64,000 nt of DNA. Origin: Marinobacter sp. (GTDB lineage Bacteria; Pseudomonadota; Gammaproteobacteria; Pseudomonadales; Oleiphilaceae). The stretch's first letter is position 1. Each line of letters starts with the position of its first letter. A program made the translations under genes and the position numbers. The DNA lies in the NCBI GenBank assembly GCA_018402255.1, contig JAGYIS010000008.1:248001-312000 (forward strand), written 5' to 3'. Below the pieces are notes generated by a model. It did no database searches and had not been told where the DNA came from. It worked only from the letters and a program-made list of their open reading frames with translations. Below are positions 16,884-25,091 of the stretch, in pieces.

Positions 16884-17090
16884 TTACAGACCAATAACGT
16901 TCTCTGCCTGCGGGCCTTTTTGGCCTTCGGTCACGCTGAATTCAACTTCCTGGCCTTCGGCCAAGGTCTTGAATCCGCCGCCCTGAATAGAGCTGTAATG
17001 AACAAAAACGTCTGCACCGCCTTCACGAGTAATAAAGCCGAAACCTTTTGCTTCATTGAAGAACTTAACGTTGCCTTTAATTGTAGACAT
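16884..17090 (-). CDS. Cold-shock-domain protein (CspA family)
   Basis: A 68-residue protein with the classic OB fold: [18 protein letters not shown] (RNP1, KGFGFI) and DVFVHYSSI (RNP2, VFVHY), ending in PQAENVIGL. It binds single-stranded RNA or DNA and melts secondary structure. ATG at 17090 with AGGATAATTATT upstream is used; the longer frame adds residues not seen in the family. A long leader (to about 17330) could be a thermosensor as in cspA, but cold control cannot be read from the sequence. Confidence 0.95.
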   Translation of the reverse strand: MSTIKGNVKFFNEAKGFGFITREGGADVFVHYSSIQGGGFKTLAEGQEVEFSVTEGQKGPQAENVIGL

Positions 17091-17432
17091 AATAATTATC
17101 CTGATTTTAATCAATAATGTGCTGTCAAAAATCGTTGTGATGTTTGCTCAGCGATATGCGGGAAATAAAAAACGTGCAGGGTCAAAAACAGGACGAGAAG
17201 TATGTCAACTCAAAAGGTCTTATTCGTGAAATGCTTTGCTAAATCTTTCCAACGACGATCACACTACGCTAATTAATAGGCTGTGCATAGCATAGTATTA
17301 AATTGTTTTTGGGTTGCCCGGGCGGAGGGGGTCCACAGCGCTTAAATTTCACTCCGAACAATTTTTTCCTGTTTCGGATATAATGCGCAGTTCAGATTGG
17401 CGACCAAGCCAACTGTTGACCTGGAGAGCACC
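17091..17432. other. Gene-free stretch between the cold-shock gene and the 53-residue protein
   Basis: 342 bases with no credible gene. It should hold the minus-strand promoter and leader of the cold-shock gene. On the plus strand a perfect -10 hexamer TATAAT lies at 17379-17384, followed by a leader of about 45 bases to the next start; the -35 (about GAACAA) is weak. Confidence 0.5.
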
Positions 17433-17594
17433 ATGAGTAAGAAACCCGTAAAAGCGACATTGACAACTGCCATGATCGAAGAGCAAACAGCTGCTTTTTT
17501 GAAGTCTGGTGGGGTTGTCGAGCATGTGGTTAAAGGTAAGAGTGGGCAATTTGCGTCTCCAGGGACAAAGCAGATTAACCTGAAAGCCAGCTAA
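17433..17594 (+). CDS. 53-residue basic protein with a SutA-like FLxxGG motif
   Basis: A very short protein starting at ATG 17433 after GGAGA. The first 15 residues are lysine/threonine-rich, followed by IEEQTAAFLKSGGVVEHVVKG and a flexible end. The FL-x2-GG-x-V pattern resembles the conserved patch of SutA, a small RNA-polymerase-binding regulator in Pseudomonas, and related short proteins. The similarity is short, so the role is only suggested. It is not linked to a neighbour. Confidence 0.6.
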   Translation: MSKKPVKATLTTAMIEEQTAAFLKSGGVVEHVVKGKSGQFASPGTKQINLKAS

Positions 17595-17693
17595 AAACCG
17601 GTATCGCGGTGGTGCTTCACGATTGAACTCAGGCGATATCCTGAAAGGTAACCTACCATTAGGGAGTGGTTCACTCACTTGAAGGAGTAGGTT

Positions 17694-18128
17694 ATGAACG
17701 CGATCAACAGCACACAGAGCTTTGCCTTTGGTTTGATCTTCACCGCATCGATGGTTGCCGGTGCTCACGCCGCGACACCCGCTCCGGATGGGGCGGGAGT
17801 GTATTTTGTCACGCCATTGCATGGGCAGACGGTGAGTTCTCCGGTTACCGTGCGGTTTGGTCTGGAAGGCCTGGGCGTTGCACCGGCCGGCGTGGAGCGA
17901 GAAAAAACCGGACACCATCACTTGCTGGTTAATGTAGACGACTTGCCGGCACTGGATACACCAATCCCAGCGGATGAGCGCCACATTCATTTTGGCGGCG
18001 GGCAAACCCAGACCACTTTGGAGCTGCCTCCGGGTGAGCACACCCTGCAACTCCTGGTGGGCGATCACCTTCATATTCCCCATCAGCCTCCCGTTATGTC
18101 TGAGAAGATCACCATTACGGTGGAGTAG
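17694..18128 (+). CDS. DUF4399 exported protein
   Basis: A 144-residue protein with a signal peptide cut near GAHAA. The mature part has VYFVTPLHGQTVSSPVTVRFGLEG, GHHHLLVN, RHIHFGGGQTQTTLELPPGEHTLQLLVGDHLHIPH, the strongly histidine-rich beta-sandwich of DUF4399. The histidines suggest metal binding in the periplasm; the role is unknown. GAAGGAG precedes the start. Confidence 0.88.
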   Translation: MNAINSTQSFAFGLIFTASMVAGAHAATPAPDGAGVYFVTPLHGQTVSSPVTVRFGLEGLGVAPAGVEREKTGHHHLLVNVDDLPALDTPIPADERHIHFGGGQTQTTLELPPGEHTLQLLVGDHLHIPHQPPVMSEKITITVE

Positions 18129-18231
18129 TAGTCCGCAGTGGCACTCCCGGATGGGTGCATGGATGCTGGATGATCGGGGTGGATTGGTTCCGCTTTGAAT
18201 AGATTTACCCCGATTCTCGCCGCTTTTGGTG

Positions 18232-18248
18232 CGTCGAATTAATTTACA
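18232..18248 (+). promoter_or_regulatory. Upstream activator-type element, PEP-CTERM gene 1
   Basis: CGTCGAATTAATTTACA lies 50 bases upstream of the sigma-54 promoter. It matches 13 of 17 positions with the element at 24012-24028 read in gene sense. Confidence 0.55.
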
Positions 18249-18298
18249 CCCTCATTTTCCTGTTGATTCAATTTATTGATTTTATTGTGGTTAATTGT

Positions 18299-18314
18299 TG
18301 GTATGTGGCTTGCT
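18299..18314 (+). promoter_or_regulatory. Sigma-54 promoter of PEP-CTERM gene 1
   Basis: TGGTATGTGGCTTGCT has GG (18300-18301) and GC (18312-18313) separated by exactly 10 bases, and an ideal TTGCT at -12. The -24 box is TGGTAT instead of TGGCAC. The expected start of transcription is near 18325, giving a 43-base leader. Confidence 0.65.
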
Positions 18315-18367
18315 TGGACATACTCCATCTAGCGCCTTGTTTGGCGCCCACAAAAGGAAAGTGACGG

Positions 18368-19021
18368 ATGAAACTTAAACTGGTGATGGCTTCAGCTCTG
18401 CTCGCTGCTTCCGTGCAGGCTAACGCGACGTTGATTATCGACAATTCAACGACTGGACTTTACAACTCAGGGCTTGGAGATCTTGCCGCTATGGATGGTC
18501 CGGGTGGTTTTCTTCTGGGAGCAAATATCAGCGAAGGCGATCCAACCATTGAGCTGGCAGCAGATCCAGGCTTTGCATTTACACCGGAGTTTGGCGCAGA
18601 TTGGCTGAATGGCGATTACACTGGCGGTACCTGGAGTGGTCCGGGCGCAGCCATCCCGAGCACCTGGGCAGTGAATACTGAAACGGCCATTGTGTATGAC
18701 TTCTTTCTTGATGGCCTCTCTGACCTGACCATAGACGTTGGTGTGGATAACGGCATCGTGATGTGGTTGGACGGCGTCTTTATTTTCGGCGCAACCCGCT
18801 CAGGGGGTGCCAACCTGAATGAGTACGACATCAACCTGTCAGGCATTGCCGCTGGTGATCACTCACTGCAGATCCTCCGCGCAGACCATGGTGGAAGCAC
18901 GGGTTACGCCATTGAAGTGCGCGCGCAGACGGTACAGGTCTCTGAGCCTGCCACCCTGGGACTGATTGGTCTTGGTTTGGCAGGTTTGATCGCAACGCGC
19001 CGGAGAAAGCAGGCGGTTTGA
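18368..19021 (+). CDS. PEP-CTERM sorting-domain exported protein 1
   Basis: A 217-residue protein with signal peptide (LLAASVQANA), a beta-rich, low-lysine extracellular part (TTGLYNSGLGDLAAMDGP..., GGTWSGPGAAIPSTW...), and the C-terminal sorting signal VSEPATLGLIGLGLAGLIATRRRK: the motif (here SEP), a hydrophobic helix and an arginine cluster. Such proteins are cut and anchored or released by exosortase, usually with exopolysaccharide. No exosortase is in the window. It is preceded by a sigma-54 promoter and a shared upstream element, and followed by a terminator. Confidence 0.9.
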   Translation: MKLKLVMASALLAASVQANATLIIDNSTTGLYNSGLGDLAAMDGPGGFLLGANISEGDPTIELAADPGFAFTPEFGADWLNGDYTGGTWSGPGAAIPSTWAVNTETAIVYDFFLDGLSDLTIDVGVDNGIVMWLDGVFIFGATRSGGANLNEYDINLSGIAAGDHSLQILRADHGGSTGYAIEVRAQTVQVSEPATLGLIGLGLAGLIATRRRKQAV

Positions 19022-19045
19022 TTGCTGGGCAGGAAACGGATGTCT

Positions 19046-19070
19046 CAATACAGCGGGATTCGCTGTATTG
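19046..19070 (+). terminator. Terminator after PEP-CTERM gene 1
   Basis: CAATACAGCG and CGCTGTATTG form a perfect 10-base stem around GGATT, 25 bases after the stop. A second weaker hairpin (GGAAGCT/AGCTTCC, about 19090-19122) lies before the convergent operon. Confidence 0.65.
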
Positions 19071-19133
19071 TTGAGTATCCGAGATCTCTGGAAGCTTCGC
19101 CATTTCTCTGACGGAGCTTCCAGTCAGGATTCC

Positions 19134-19748
19134 TCACTTCACGTCATAAATATCGATAATACTCTGTGCCAGTGTGAGGTCGTTGTCGTTGTTCAGAGCG
19201 AGTTGATTCAGTGCCTTGATGGTGGTTTGCTCCTCCGATTCGTCAACACCAATCAAGCGTAAAATCGAGTCTACTTTTTCGCCACCACCAGTTGCGAGTT
19301 GATGACGAATCTCACCACTGAAAGCAATCAGAAGCTCTTTAATTCTGCGAGGATTAGATGTTGAGACGCCGATAGGTGTGTCTGGTCGTAAAGTCACAAA
19401 ATACTGATCAGGTGAGAACTCATGAATCGCGCCAGAAACGCCGTCAGTGGTTGATCCCACGAGCCCGCCAAATACTATGTTTCCGAAGAACCAAGGATTA
19501 GTCGTAGTGGAGAGTTGAGCAGTGTGGGTTTTATAGCCCTCTTTCTCAAATGTAATTGCCTGGTTCGAGCCTTTGTCGACTTGAACTGTTAATGGCGTTT
19601 TACCTAGAACCCGTCCTGCTACGGTTACGGTCGCTTCGTCTGGCTCGCTATTGAATGTCAGTTTTTGGTCAGTTCCAGTTACGATTGAAGCGCAACCGCT
19701 CGTTAGTAACATGGCAGCAAGAACTGCCAGGATTAAATGTGATTTCAT
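19134..19748 (-). CDS. PEGA-domain lipoprotein
   Basis: A 204-residue protein with a lipoprotein signal (LLTSGC, lipid cysteine near residue 19). SIVTGTDQKLTFNSEPDEATVTVAGRVLGKTPLTVQVDKGS is a clear PEGA-type repeat, followed by a glycine-rich hydrophobic stretch (FFGNIVFGGLVGSTTDG) that could lie in or near the membrane. The last 70 residues are helical. It is the last gene of a three-gene minus-strand operon with a second lipoprotein and a beta-barrel-like protein. Confidence 0.78.
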   Translation of the reverse strand: MKSHLILAVLAAMLLTSGCASIVTGTDQKLTFNSEPDEATVTVAGRVLGKTPLTVQVDKGSNQAITFEKEGYKTHTAQLSTTTNPWFFGNIVFGGLVGSTTDGVSGAIHEFSPDQYFVTLRPDTPIGVSTSNPRRIKELLIAFSGEIRHQLATGGGEKVDSILRLIGVDESEEQTTIKALNQLALNNDNDLTLAQSIIDIYDVK

Positions 19749-19786
19749 GAGTTTACCTTGTCTGTGCCGACGTAAAGAATGCAGTC

Positions 19787-20338
19787 TCATTGCGCAAGAG
19801 AGATATCACGGGGATTGATTTCAAGCTCTGAGAGTGCCCCCAGCAACCCCGCGATGTTTGCTTTTCCTGACCCTTCATTCGCCAATCGCAGTCTTTTGAT
19901 TGCAGCAAAGGCATCGCCAATGGTTGCAGTGTAGGGTGCGACAATCGTTTCGTTCAGGATTACGGCGTCATCATTCTGTCGATCCGTCAGAATGTATTTG
20001 ACGTGAGTTGTCACTGTGAAGTTGAGCCCAAACAGGGGTTGGATCACCTCAAGCAAAATTACTTCAAGTTGATATCGGCCTTTGCCCGACAAGAGTCCCT
20101 GCTCCAGCAGGCTTTCTTTAATTGCCCCGGAGAATGCATCATTGTCGATTTCCGATGTCCAGGCGGGATTGGTTTTTTCGCCACCTGTCACAGTCGATAT
20201 GCCCATATTGTTCTCCAGGCTGGTATCAAACTGCATGGCGGGACCGTCGTAGATCATGTTTTCCATCTTTGCGCCAGAAGCACAGCCGGCCAGGTAACTT
20301 AAAGAGACAAGTACGATAATGATTTTTATAAGCGGCAC
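19787..20338 (-). CDS. Lipoprotein of the outer-membrane operon
   Basis: A 183-residue protein with the lipobox YLAGC after a short hydrophobic signal. The mature domain reads like the lipoprotein families that assemble at the outer membrane: a variable N-terminus, then strands and helices in KYILTDRQNDDAVILNETIVAPYTATIGDAFAAIKRLRLANEGS. I do not recognise a named family. It lies 38 bases upstream of the PEGA lipoprotein. Confidence 0.65.
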   Translation of the reverse strand: MPLIKIIIVLVSLSYLAGCASGAKMENMIYDGPAMQFDTSLENNMGISTVTGGEKTNPAWTSEIDNDAFSGAIKESLLEQGLLSGKGRYQLEVILLEVIQPLFGLNFTVTTHVKYILTDRQNDDAVILNETIVAPYTATIGDAFAAIKRLRLANEGSGKANIAGLLGALSELEINPRDISLAQ

Positions 20339-20400
20339 ACTGGATTCCTTTGTTTAGCTGGTAGTTTTTGTTGTATCGGTTAGCGGTAATGGTTCTGCAG

Positions 20401-20949
20401 TTAGAATCGGGCAGAAAGCCCCAGGCCACCAGATGCGGCTGTCGCGTCAATTCCGCTGCCAGCGAAGTCTTCATAATCGCTGGAATCTCTGAAATGAATC
20501 CAGAATTCGAGAGAAACGGGGTTCCAGTTGTAGCCAATGCCACCGCCGAGCATCAGGCCACTGAAATCGTATTCATCGCTATACCCGCTATATTCGAGCG
20601 TTTCACTGAAAAAGCCGACTGAGCCATACGCTTTGAAGCCTGTTGAGGCAAGGCCTGTGCCTGCAAGGAGGCTGCCTTCAACGGCGACCAGATCCAGGTT
20701 TGAGTCATCCTCATAACTTTGATTGGCGTATGTCAGGCGGAACGCAACGTTGTCGTTTACAGCTGCCGTACCGAATAGTGCGAAGCCGCCAAACCGCTCA
20801 TCTTCAGTTCCGTAATAAGTGTCATAGCTCACCGCGGTAGCGAACGAAGCGATGCCCACTGAAAAGCGCTTCTGATCTACATCTTCGCTGGAAAATGCAG
20901 GTGTAGCTGCCATCGAGATTGCCGCTATCAGCATGGCTTTTTTAAACAT
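20401..20949 (-). CDS. Small outer-membrane beta-barrel-like protein
   Basis: A 182-residue protein with a signal peptide cut at TPAFSS. The mature part alternates short polar/aromatic strands with turns (FGGFALFGTAAVNDNVAFRLTYANQSYEDD..., GGGIGYNWNPVSLEFWIHFRD) and ends in LSARF, the terminal phenylalanine signature for BAM-inserted barrels. About eight strands fit. It is the first gene of the operon and probably partners the two lipoproteins downstream. Confidence 0.75.
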   Translation of the reverse strand: MFKKAMLIAAISMAATPAFSSEDVDQKRFSVGIASFATAVSYDTYYGTEDERFGGFALFGTAAVNDNVAFRLTYANQSYEDDSNLDLVAVEGSLLAGTGLASTGFKAYGSVGFFSETLEYSGYSDEYDFSGLMLGGGIGYNWNPVSLEFWIHFRDSSDYEDFAGSGIDATAASGGLGLSARF

Positions 20950-21242
20950 TATCTAGTCCTTCTTGTGTATCGCGCGTCGATCGGCTTTGCTTTTGCAGTA
21001 TTTTCATTGCCAAGGCGGAGTGCTCGTTACCTTATTTAAAAAATATGCAGATCAGCGCATTAGGATGAATCTGAACATGAGCAGTAGTGCGATGATGTGG
21101 GGAGGGTACTGGGACTATCCGACATCCACTGTCGCTTATGAAAGGTTACAATTTCGTTACTTGAGGATAATGCCCGAAGGCGAGAGGAAGATGAAGGTCG
21201 GTTTTCAATATTTTACATTTGATATGAGTTTTATGTTATTGC

Positions 21243-21911
21243 CTAGTCACTCAAGTTCAACCCCATATCCCAAAAGTCGATTTCCAGCCGGGTAGCGTCC
21301 CGGAATATCCGGGTGAGTTGTATGAACCGGGCCGGCGTGACGTCCGCCAGGCGTTCGTCCAGCCAGCGGATTTCCGCCTGCATGGCGTTCTGGAACTCTT
21401 CGCTTTCGTACATGACGATCCAGGCATCGTAGGGGTTTGCATCGCCCCGCAGGGTCACTGGCCGTTGGTTCAGCCAGTTGGCGATTTCTCCGTAGCCGAC
21501 CATGCAAGGCGACAGTGCTACATGCAGATCCAGCAGGTCGCCGCGGTTGCCTGTGTCCAGCACGTATCGGGTGTAGGCCAGGGTGGCGCGGGCTTCGGGC
21601 AGGTTGTTGAGTTCCTGCTCCGAAATTCCCCATTCCTTGCAATAGCTGATGTGTAAGGCCAGCTCTGTATCAAGGATGGCCAGCAACCCATCCTTGGCTT
21701 GCAGGAGGTCTGCCAGGGTTGTGCTTTTGTAAGCGGCCAGGGCATAGGCCCGGGCAAACTGGATCAGGAACAGATAATCCTGCTTCAGGTAGTGCTGGAA
21801 GGCTTCCGGCGCCAGCGAGCCATCGCCAAGCTGCTCCACAAAGCGGTGCTCAATGTAGTCCCGCCACTCGCTAGGGCAGGCGTTTTTGAGGTCTTCGGAC
21901 CGGTAGGACAT
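21243..21911 (-). CDS. tenA: Thiaminase II / aminopyrimidine aminohydrolase
   Basis: A 222-residue TenA-family helical protein. The catalytic cysteine lies in ALSPCMVGYGEIANWL (about residue 136), and the late acidic residue in TRLEIDFWDMGL. TenA hydrolyses aminopyrimidines to salvage the HMP moiety of damaged thiamine. It is complete, with a GGAG site, and is preceded by a GST gene on the same strand 46 bases away, but no other thiamine gene is near. Confidence 0.93.
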   Translation of the reverse strand: MSYRSEDLKNACPSEWRDYIEHRFVEQLGDGSLAPEAFQHYLKQDYLFLIQFARAYALAAYKSTTLADLLQAKDGLLAILDTELALHISYCKEWGISEQELNNLPEARATLAYTRYVLDTGNRGDLLDLHVALSPCMVGYGEIANWLNQRPVTLRGDANPYDAWIVMYESEEFQNAMQAEIRWLDERLADVTPARFIQLTRIFRDATRLEIDFWDMGLNLSD

Positions 21912-21957
21912 GAAAACTCCGTCAAGACTTTATTGGTCGCTCTGGGCCGGGCCTTCT

Positions 21958-22626
21958 TCAGGCAAAATCGTACTCACCACCCTTTTCAAGCGCGGCCTTG
22001 TATGAGGGTCTTGCGTGGACTCGTTCAACCCAGGCGGTGATGTGTGGGCGGGTGCTGCCAACAATTCCCCGGGCTACGGACGCTTCGAGCGGGAAGCTCA
22101 TCTGAATATCCGCCGCGCTGAGGTTGTCGCCCAAAAACCAGGTGTTCTTCGCAAGATGGGCTTCCACAAAATCCAGGTGCGTTTTGATCATGGGGCCGAT
22201 GAAAATCTGGTTGGTTTTATCGGCAATGCCTTTTGCCACGGGCTTGATAAAAAACGGCATCGGGCTGGTTTTTACTTTCTCGAACACCAGTCGCATCACC
22301 AGCGGCGGCATTAAAGAGCCTTCGGCATAATGCATCCAGTACGTGTAATCCAGCCAGGCCTGGCCACCGCCCTCGGGCAGCATGGTGTCTTTGCCGTAGG
22401 TGTGGGCAAGGTATTCGATAATGGCGCCAGACTCTGCCACCACCAGATCACCATCGGTAATCACCGGTGATTTGCCCAGAGGATGTACCTTCTTGAGACT
22501 TGCCGGTGCCAACATGGTTTCGGCATCGCGCTCGTAATACTTGATTTCGTAGGGTACACCCAGCTCTTCAAGCATCCAGAGAACGCGTTGTGAGCGGGAA
22601 TTATTAAGGTGATGAACTGTGATCAT
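21958..22626 (-). CDS. Glutathione S-transferase
   Basis: A 222-residue two-domain protein. The thioredoxin-like N-terminal half has ITVHHLNNSRSQRVLWMLEELGVPYE (catalytic serine-type segment) and GKSPVITDGDLVVAESGAIIEYL, the glutathione-binding cis-proline and ES motif. The helical C-terminal half has the conserved LSAADIQMSFPL. It conjugates or reduces electrophiles with glutathione. Substrate unknown; the start has TGGAG. Confidence 0.92.
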   Translation of the reverse strand: MITVHHLNNSRSQRVLWMLEELGVPYEIKYYERDAETMLAPASLKKVHPLGKSPVITDGDLVVAESGAIIEYLAHTYGKDTMLPEGGGQAWLDYTYWMHYAEGSLMPPLVMRLVFEKVKTSPMPFFIKPVAKGIADKTNQIFIGPMIKTHLDFVEAHLAKNTWFLGDNLSAADIQMSFPLEASVARGIVGSTRPHITAWVERVHARPSYKAALEKGGEYDFA

Positions 22627-22761
22627 GTCGCAACTCCATTCGCATCAAAAGAATAAGCAGAGTATCAGAGTAGGCTGCAAATGGCTTTTTGGTTCACTAC
22701 CGCCGTGGTTTGAGTCACTATTTGGCAAATTACCTTTCAATCTCTCATCAGGAGGTAGGCA

Positions 22762-23217
22762 ATGTCGGAGTCAACACTGAAGGATCAACTGAGCAGCGCT
22801 GTAAAAGATGCGATGCGGAGTAAAGATAAGGTTCGCCTGGTCACCTTGCGTATGGCGCAGGCTGCCGTCAAACAGATCGAGATTGATGAACGCCGTGAGC
22901 TGAGCGACGACGATGTACTGAAAGTGCTGGACAAGATGCTCAAACAGCGCCGTGATGCCGCCAGCCAGTACGATGCCGCCGGTCGCCAGGAGCTGGGCGA
23001 TAAAGAAAGGGCAGAAATGGTGATCATTGAAGAGTTTATGCCTGCTGCACTGTCGGAAGAAGAACTGGACGGCCTGATTCGTGCCGCTATCAGTTCTACC
23101 GGCGCCCAGGGCATGCAAGACATGGGTGGCGTGATGAATGAACTGCGTCCACAGGTTACCGGTCGGGTCGATATGGGGCTGTTGAGCAAGAAGGTGCGTG
23201 CAGCGTTGGCGGGGTAA
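22762..23217 (+). CDS. yqeY: GatB/YqeY-domain protein
   Basis: A 151-residue helical protein matching YqeY: an N-terminal helical bundle (LKDQLSSAVKDAMRSKDKVRLVTLRMAQAAVKQIEIDERRELSDDDVL) and the C-terminal tail domain shared with GatB (QDMGGVMNELRPQVTGRVDMGLLSKKVRAALAG). In the GatB setting this tail contacts tRNA; the stand-alone protein's job is not settled. The usual rpsU/dnaG neighbours are absent. AGGAGG precedes the start, and a strong terminator follows. Confidence 0.93.
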   Translation: MSESTLKDQLSSAVKDAMRSKDKVRLVTLRMAQAAVKQIEIDERRELSDDDVLKVLDKMLKQRRDAASQYDAAGRQELGDKERAEMVIIEEFMPAALSEEELDGLIRAAISSTGAQGMQDMGGVMNELRPQVTGRVDMGLLSKKVRAALAG

Positions 23218-23220
23218 AGT

Positions 23221-23248
23221 AGAAAAGGCCGCATTTGCGGCCTTTTCT
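23221..23248. terminator. Bidirectional rho-independent terminator
   Basis: AGAAAAGGCCGC and GCGGCCTTTTCT form a perfect 12-base stem around ATTT. It serves yqeY on the plus strand and the PEP-CTERM gene on the minus strand. Confidence 0.9.
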
Positions 23249-23265
23249 ATATGAGCGCGAAAATG

Positions 23266-23886
23266 TTAGCGCCGGCGGCGCGAAAGCCCCAGGCCGAGCA
23301 GGCCAACGCTCAGAAGTGCCAGGGTGCCAGGCTCTGGCACAGCGACCACTTTCACATCATCCAGGAAGTTGCCAATGGTGCCCGTTTCCGGAACAACGGA
23401 TGTGAACATCAAACGCGTGCTCAATGCGGTTGCAACGAAGGTGTCGGTGAAGACGCTCCAGCCAGCGGTGGTGTGGTCAGTCAGCAACCAGTCCAGAGAT
23501 GTGCCGCCGTCGGGGATGATCGAAAACTCGAAAGCTTCGTTATTGTTCTGGCGTGCCTGGTAAGCAAAGCTCACGTTGTAGGCATTGCCGATAACGGTGT
23601 CTATGTCCTGGAAGATGCTGAAGGCTGAGCCGTTGCCGGGATCTGCGTTCAATTCAGCAAACTGAGTGCCTTCGTAGGCCGTCCGGCCGTTATAGTTGTC
23701 CCAGATTTCAATGCGGCTTCCTTCCCAGCCGGGGACATCGCTGGGGAAAAACGCCTGCCAGGCTCCGGTGGCTACGTCGGGATCTTCGAAGCTTCCGTTA
23801 ACGATGAGATTGGCGCTTGCCGGTGCCGCAAAGGCAAGCGAGAGGCTGAGTGTGCCAAGGGTGGCAATTCGACGGAAAAGAGACAT
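23266..23886 (-). CDS. PEP-CTERM sorting-domain exported protein 2
   Basis: A 206-residue protein with a signal peptide (LAFAAPASAN), then LIVNGSFEDPDV, typical of DUF642/carbohydrate-binding-like beta-sandwich modules. The C-terminal signal VPEPGTLALLSVGLLGLGLSRRRR is a textbook PEP-CTERM tail. Exosortase processing at the cell surface is expected. It has a perfect sigma-54 promoter and an upstream element shared with the other two PEP-CTERM genes. Confidence 0.93.
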   Translation of the reverse strand: MSLFRRIATLGTLSLSLAFAAPASANLIVNGSFEDPDVATGAWQAFFPSDVPGWEGSRIEIWDNYNGRTAYEGTQFAELNADPGNGSAFSIFQDIDTVIGNAYNVSFAYQARQNNNEAFEFSIIPDGGTSLDWLLTDHTTAGWSVFTDTFVATALSTRLMFTSVVPETGTIGNFLDDVKVVAVPEPGTLALLSVGLLGLGLSRRRR

Positions 23887-23930
23887 CTTATATTCCTTTC
23901 GTTTGTCATTCGGTTGGTTTGTTATGTAGG

Positions 23931-23946
23931 AGCAAGTGCGGTGCCA
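23931..23946 (-). promoter_or_regulatory. Sigma-54 promoter of PEP-CTERM gene 2
   Basis: On the minus strand TGGCACCGCACTTGCT has perfect -24 (TGGCAC) and -12 (TTGCT) boxes with GG-N10-GC spacing. Transcription should start near 23919, 33 bases before the ATG at 23886. Confidence 0.85.
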
Positions 23947-24011
23947 GACGCCTTTTTTATGTGATATTTCAATCTAAAAAGGTCTTCAGGGGGCGCTGGA
24001 TAATGTTGATA

Positions 24012-24028
24012 TGTAAATTTGATCGACA
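24012..24028 (-). promoter_or_regulatory. Upstream activator-type element, PEP-CTERM gene 2
   Basis: Gene-sense TGTCGATCAAATTTACA, 66 bases upstream of the sigma-54 promoter. It matches 15 of 17 positions with the element at 27891-27907 and 13 of 17 with that at 18232-18248. Confidence 0.6.
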
Positions 24029-24169
24029 CATAAAGGTTTGTTCGGTCGGGTGCCTGGGGTGGTGGCATGGTTTCAATAGTCCTATGCAGCTTGGCATCCA
24101 GCCTCAGGAACATTACGGTGGTTTTGTACTCCAACTCATTCAGGCTCAATTCGTTCGGAGAAATTGGCT

Positions 24170-24349
24170 ATGGGCGTTCTGTTGGCGATTCTCGCCGTAT
24201 TATTTCTGGCTCTGATCATCATTGTTCCGTTGGTTGAGAAGTATGCCCCCAAGGGCGAAAGCCGGGACTACAGCAAAATATCAAAGTGGCTCATACCCTT
24301 AATGGCAGTGGCTCTGGTGCTGCAGTTATTTCGACATTACTTTGCGTGA
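24170..24349 (+). CDS. Small membrane protein (59 aa), first gene of the vWA/J-domain cluster
   Basis: ATG at 24170 lies 9 bases after GGAG. There are two hydrophobic helices (residues 2-21 and 40-56) joined by a charged loop with EKYAPKGESRDYSKISKW. The family is not recognised. It is 9 bases upstream of the vWA gene and clearly in the same operon, so it may anchor or regulate the downstream proteins. Confidence 0.65.
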   Translation: MGVLLAILAVLFLALIIIVPLVEKYAPKGESRDYSKISKWLIPLMAVALVLQLFRHYFA

Positions 24350-24358
24350 GATGGGCTT

Positions 24359-25054
24359 ATGTCTGATAAGGAGCTGCGTACCAAGTCTGACAAGCAGGCG
24401 ATTGATCAGTTTATCAACCAGGTTCGAGCCCTGCCCAGGCAGGGGGGAGCCCAGGGGCGGCTGATCTTTGCGCTGGATGCCACCGCCAGCCGGGAGGCGA
24501 CCTGGGATCAAGCCTGCCACTTGCAGAGTGAGCTGTTCCTGGCAACTAAAGACTTGGGCGGTCTGGCCATCCAGCTTTGTTACTATCGGGGTTATGGCGA
24601 GTTCAAGTCGACGAAGTTTGTTTCGGAAACAGCACAGCTGCTGAATTTGATGAACGGGGTGTCCTGCCTGGGTGGGCGTACCCAGATCAGCCGGGTTTTG
24701 GCGCATGCCGTGAAGGAGACGCGAGCACAGGCAGTCAAAGCGGTGGTGTTCATCGGTGATTGCTGTGAAGAGCCGGTGGATGAGCTGTGCCATGCCGCTG
24801 GCGAACTGGGCATGCTGCGGACCCCGGTGTTCATGTTTCATGAGGGCGGTGATGCGCATGCCAGGGCTGTTTTCCAGCAAGTGAGCAAGCTGTCTGGCGG
24901 CGCTTATGCCCCCTTTGATCGCAACAGCCCGCAGGTGCTCAAGGATCTTATGGCGGCGGTTGCGGTCTATGCCTCCGGGGGAGCGAAAGCCCTGCAGGAT
25001 TTTTCCAGCCGCAGCTCTGCGGAGGTAAGGCGTTTGACTCAGCAGATCCGATAG
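24359..25054 (+). CDS. von Willebrand A-like domain protein
   Basis: A 231-residue soluble protein. GRLIFALDATASREATWD holds a MIDAS-like D-x-T-x-S start (strand beta1), a second acidic-rich strand is VKAVVFIGDCCEEPVDEL, and the C-terminal part has TPVFMFHEGGDAHARAVFQQVSKLSGG, as in vWA domains that read out large assemblies. No signal peptide, so cytoplasmic. It follows the small membrane protein by 9 bases and precedes a membrane protein and a Pam18-like J-protein. Metal binding is inferred from the motif. Confidence 0.82.
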   Translation: MSDKELRTKSDKQAIDQFINQVRALPRQGGAQGRLIFALDATASREATWDQACHLQSELFLATKDLGGLAIQLCYYRGYGEFKSTKFVSETAQLLNLMNGVSCLGGRTQISRVLAHAVKETRAQAVKAVVFIGDCCEEPVDELCHAAGELGMLRTPVFMFHEGGDAHARAVFQQVSKLSGGAYAPFDRNSPQVLKDLMAAVAVYASGGAKALQDFSSRSSAEVRRLTQQIR

Positions 25055-25091
25055 TGCCTGGTTCATTCATTTCAACGTTCGGGGTATTTGA

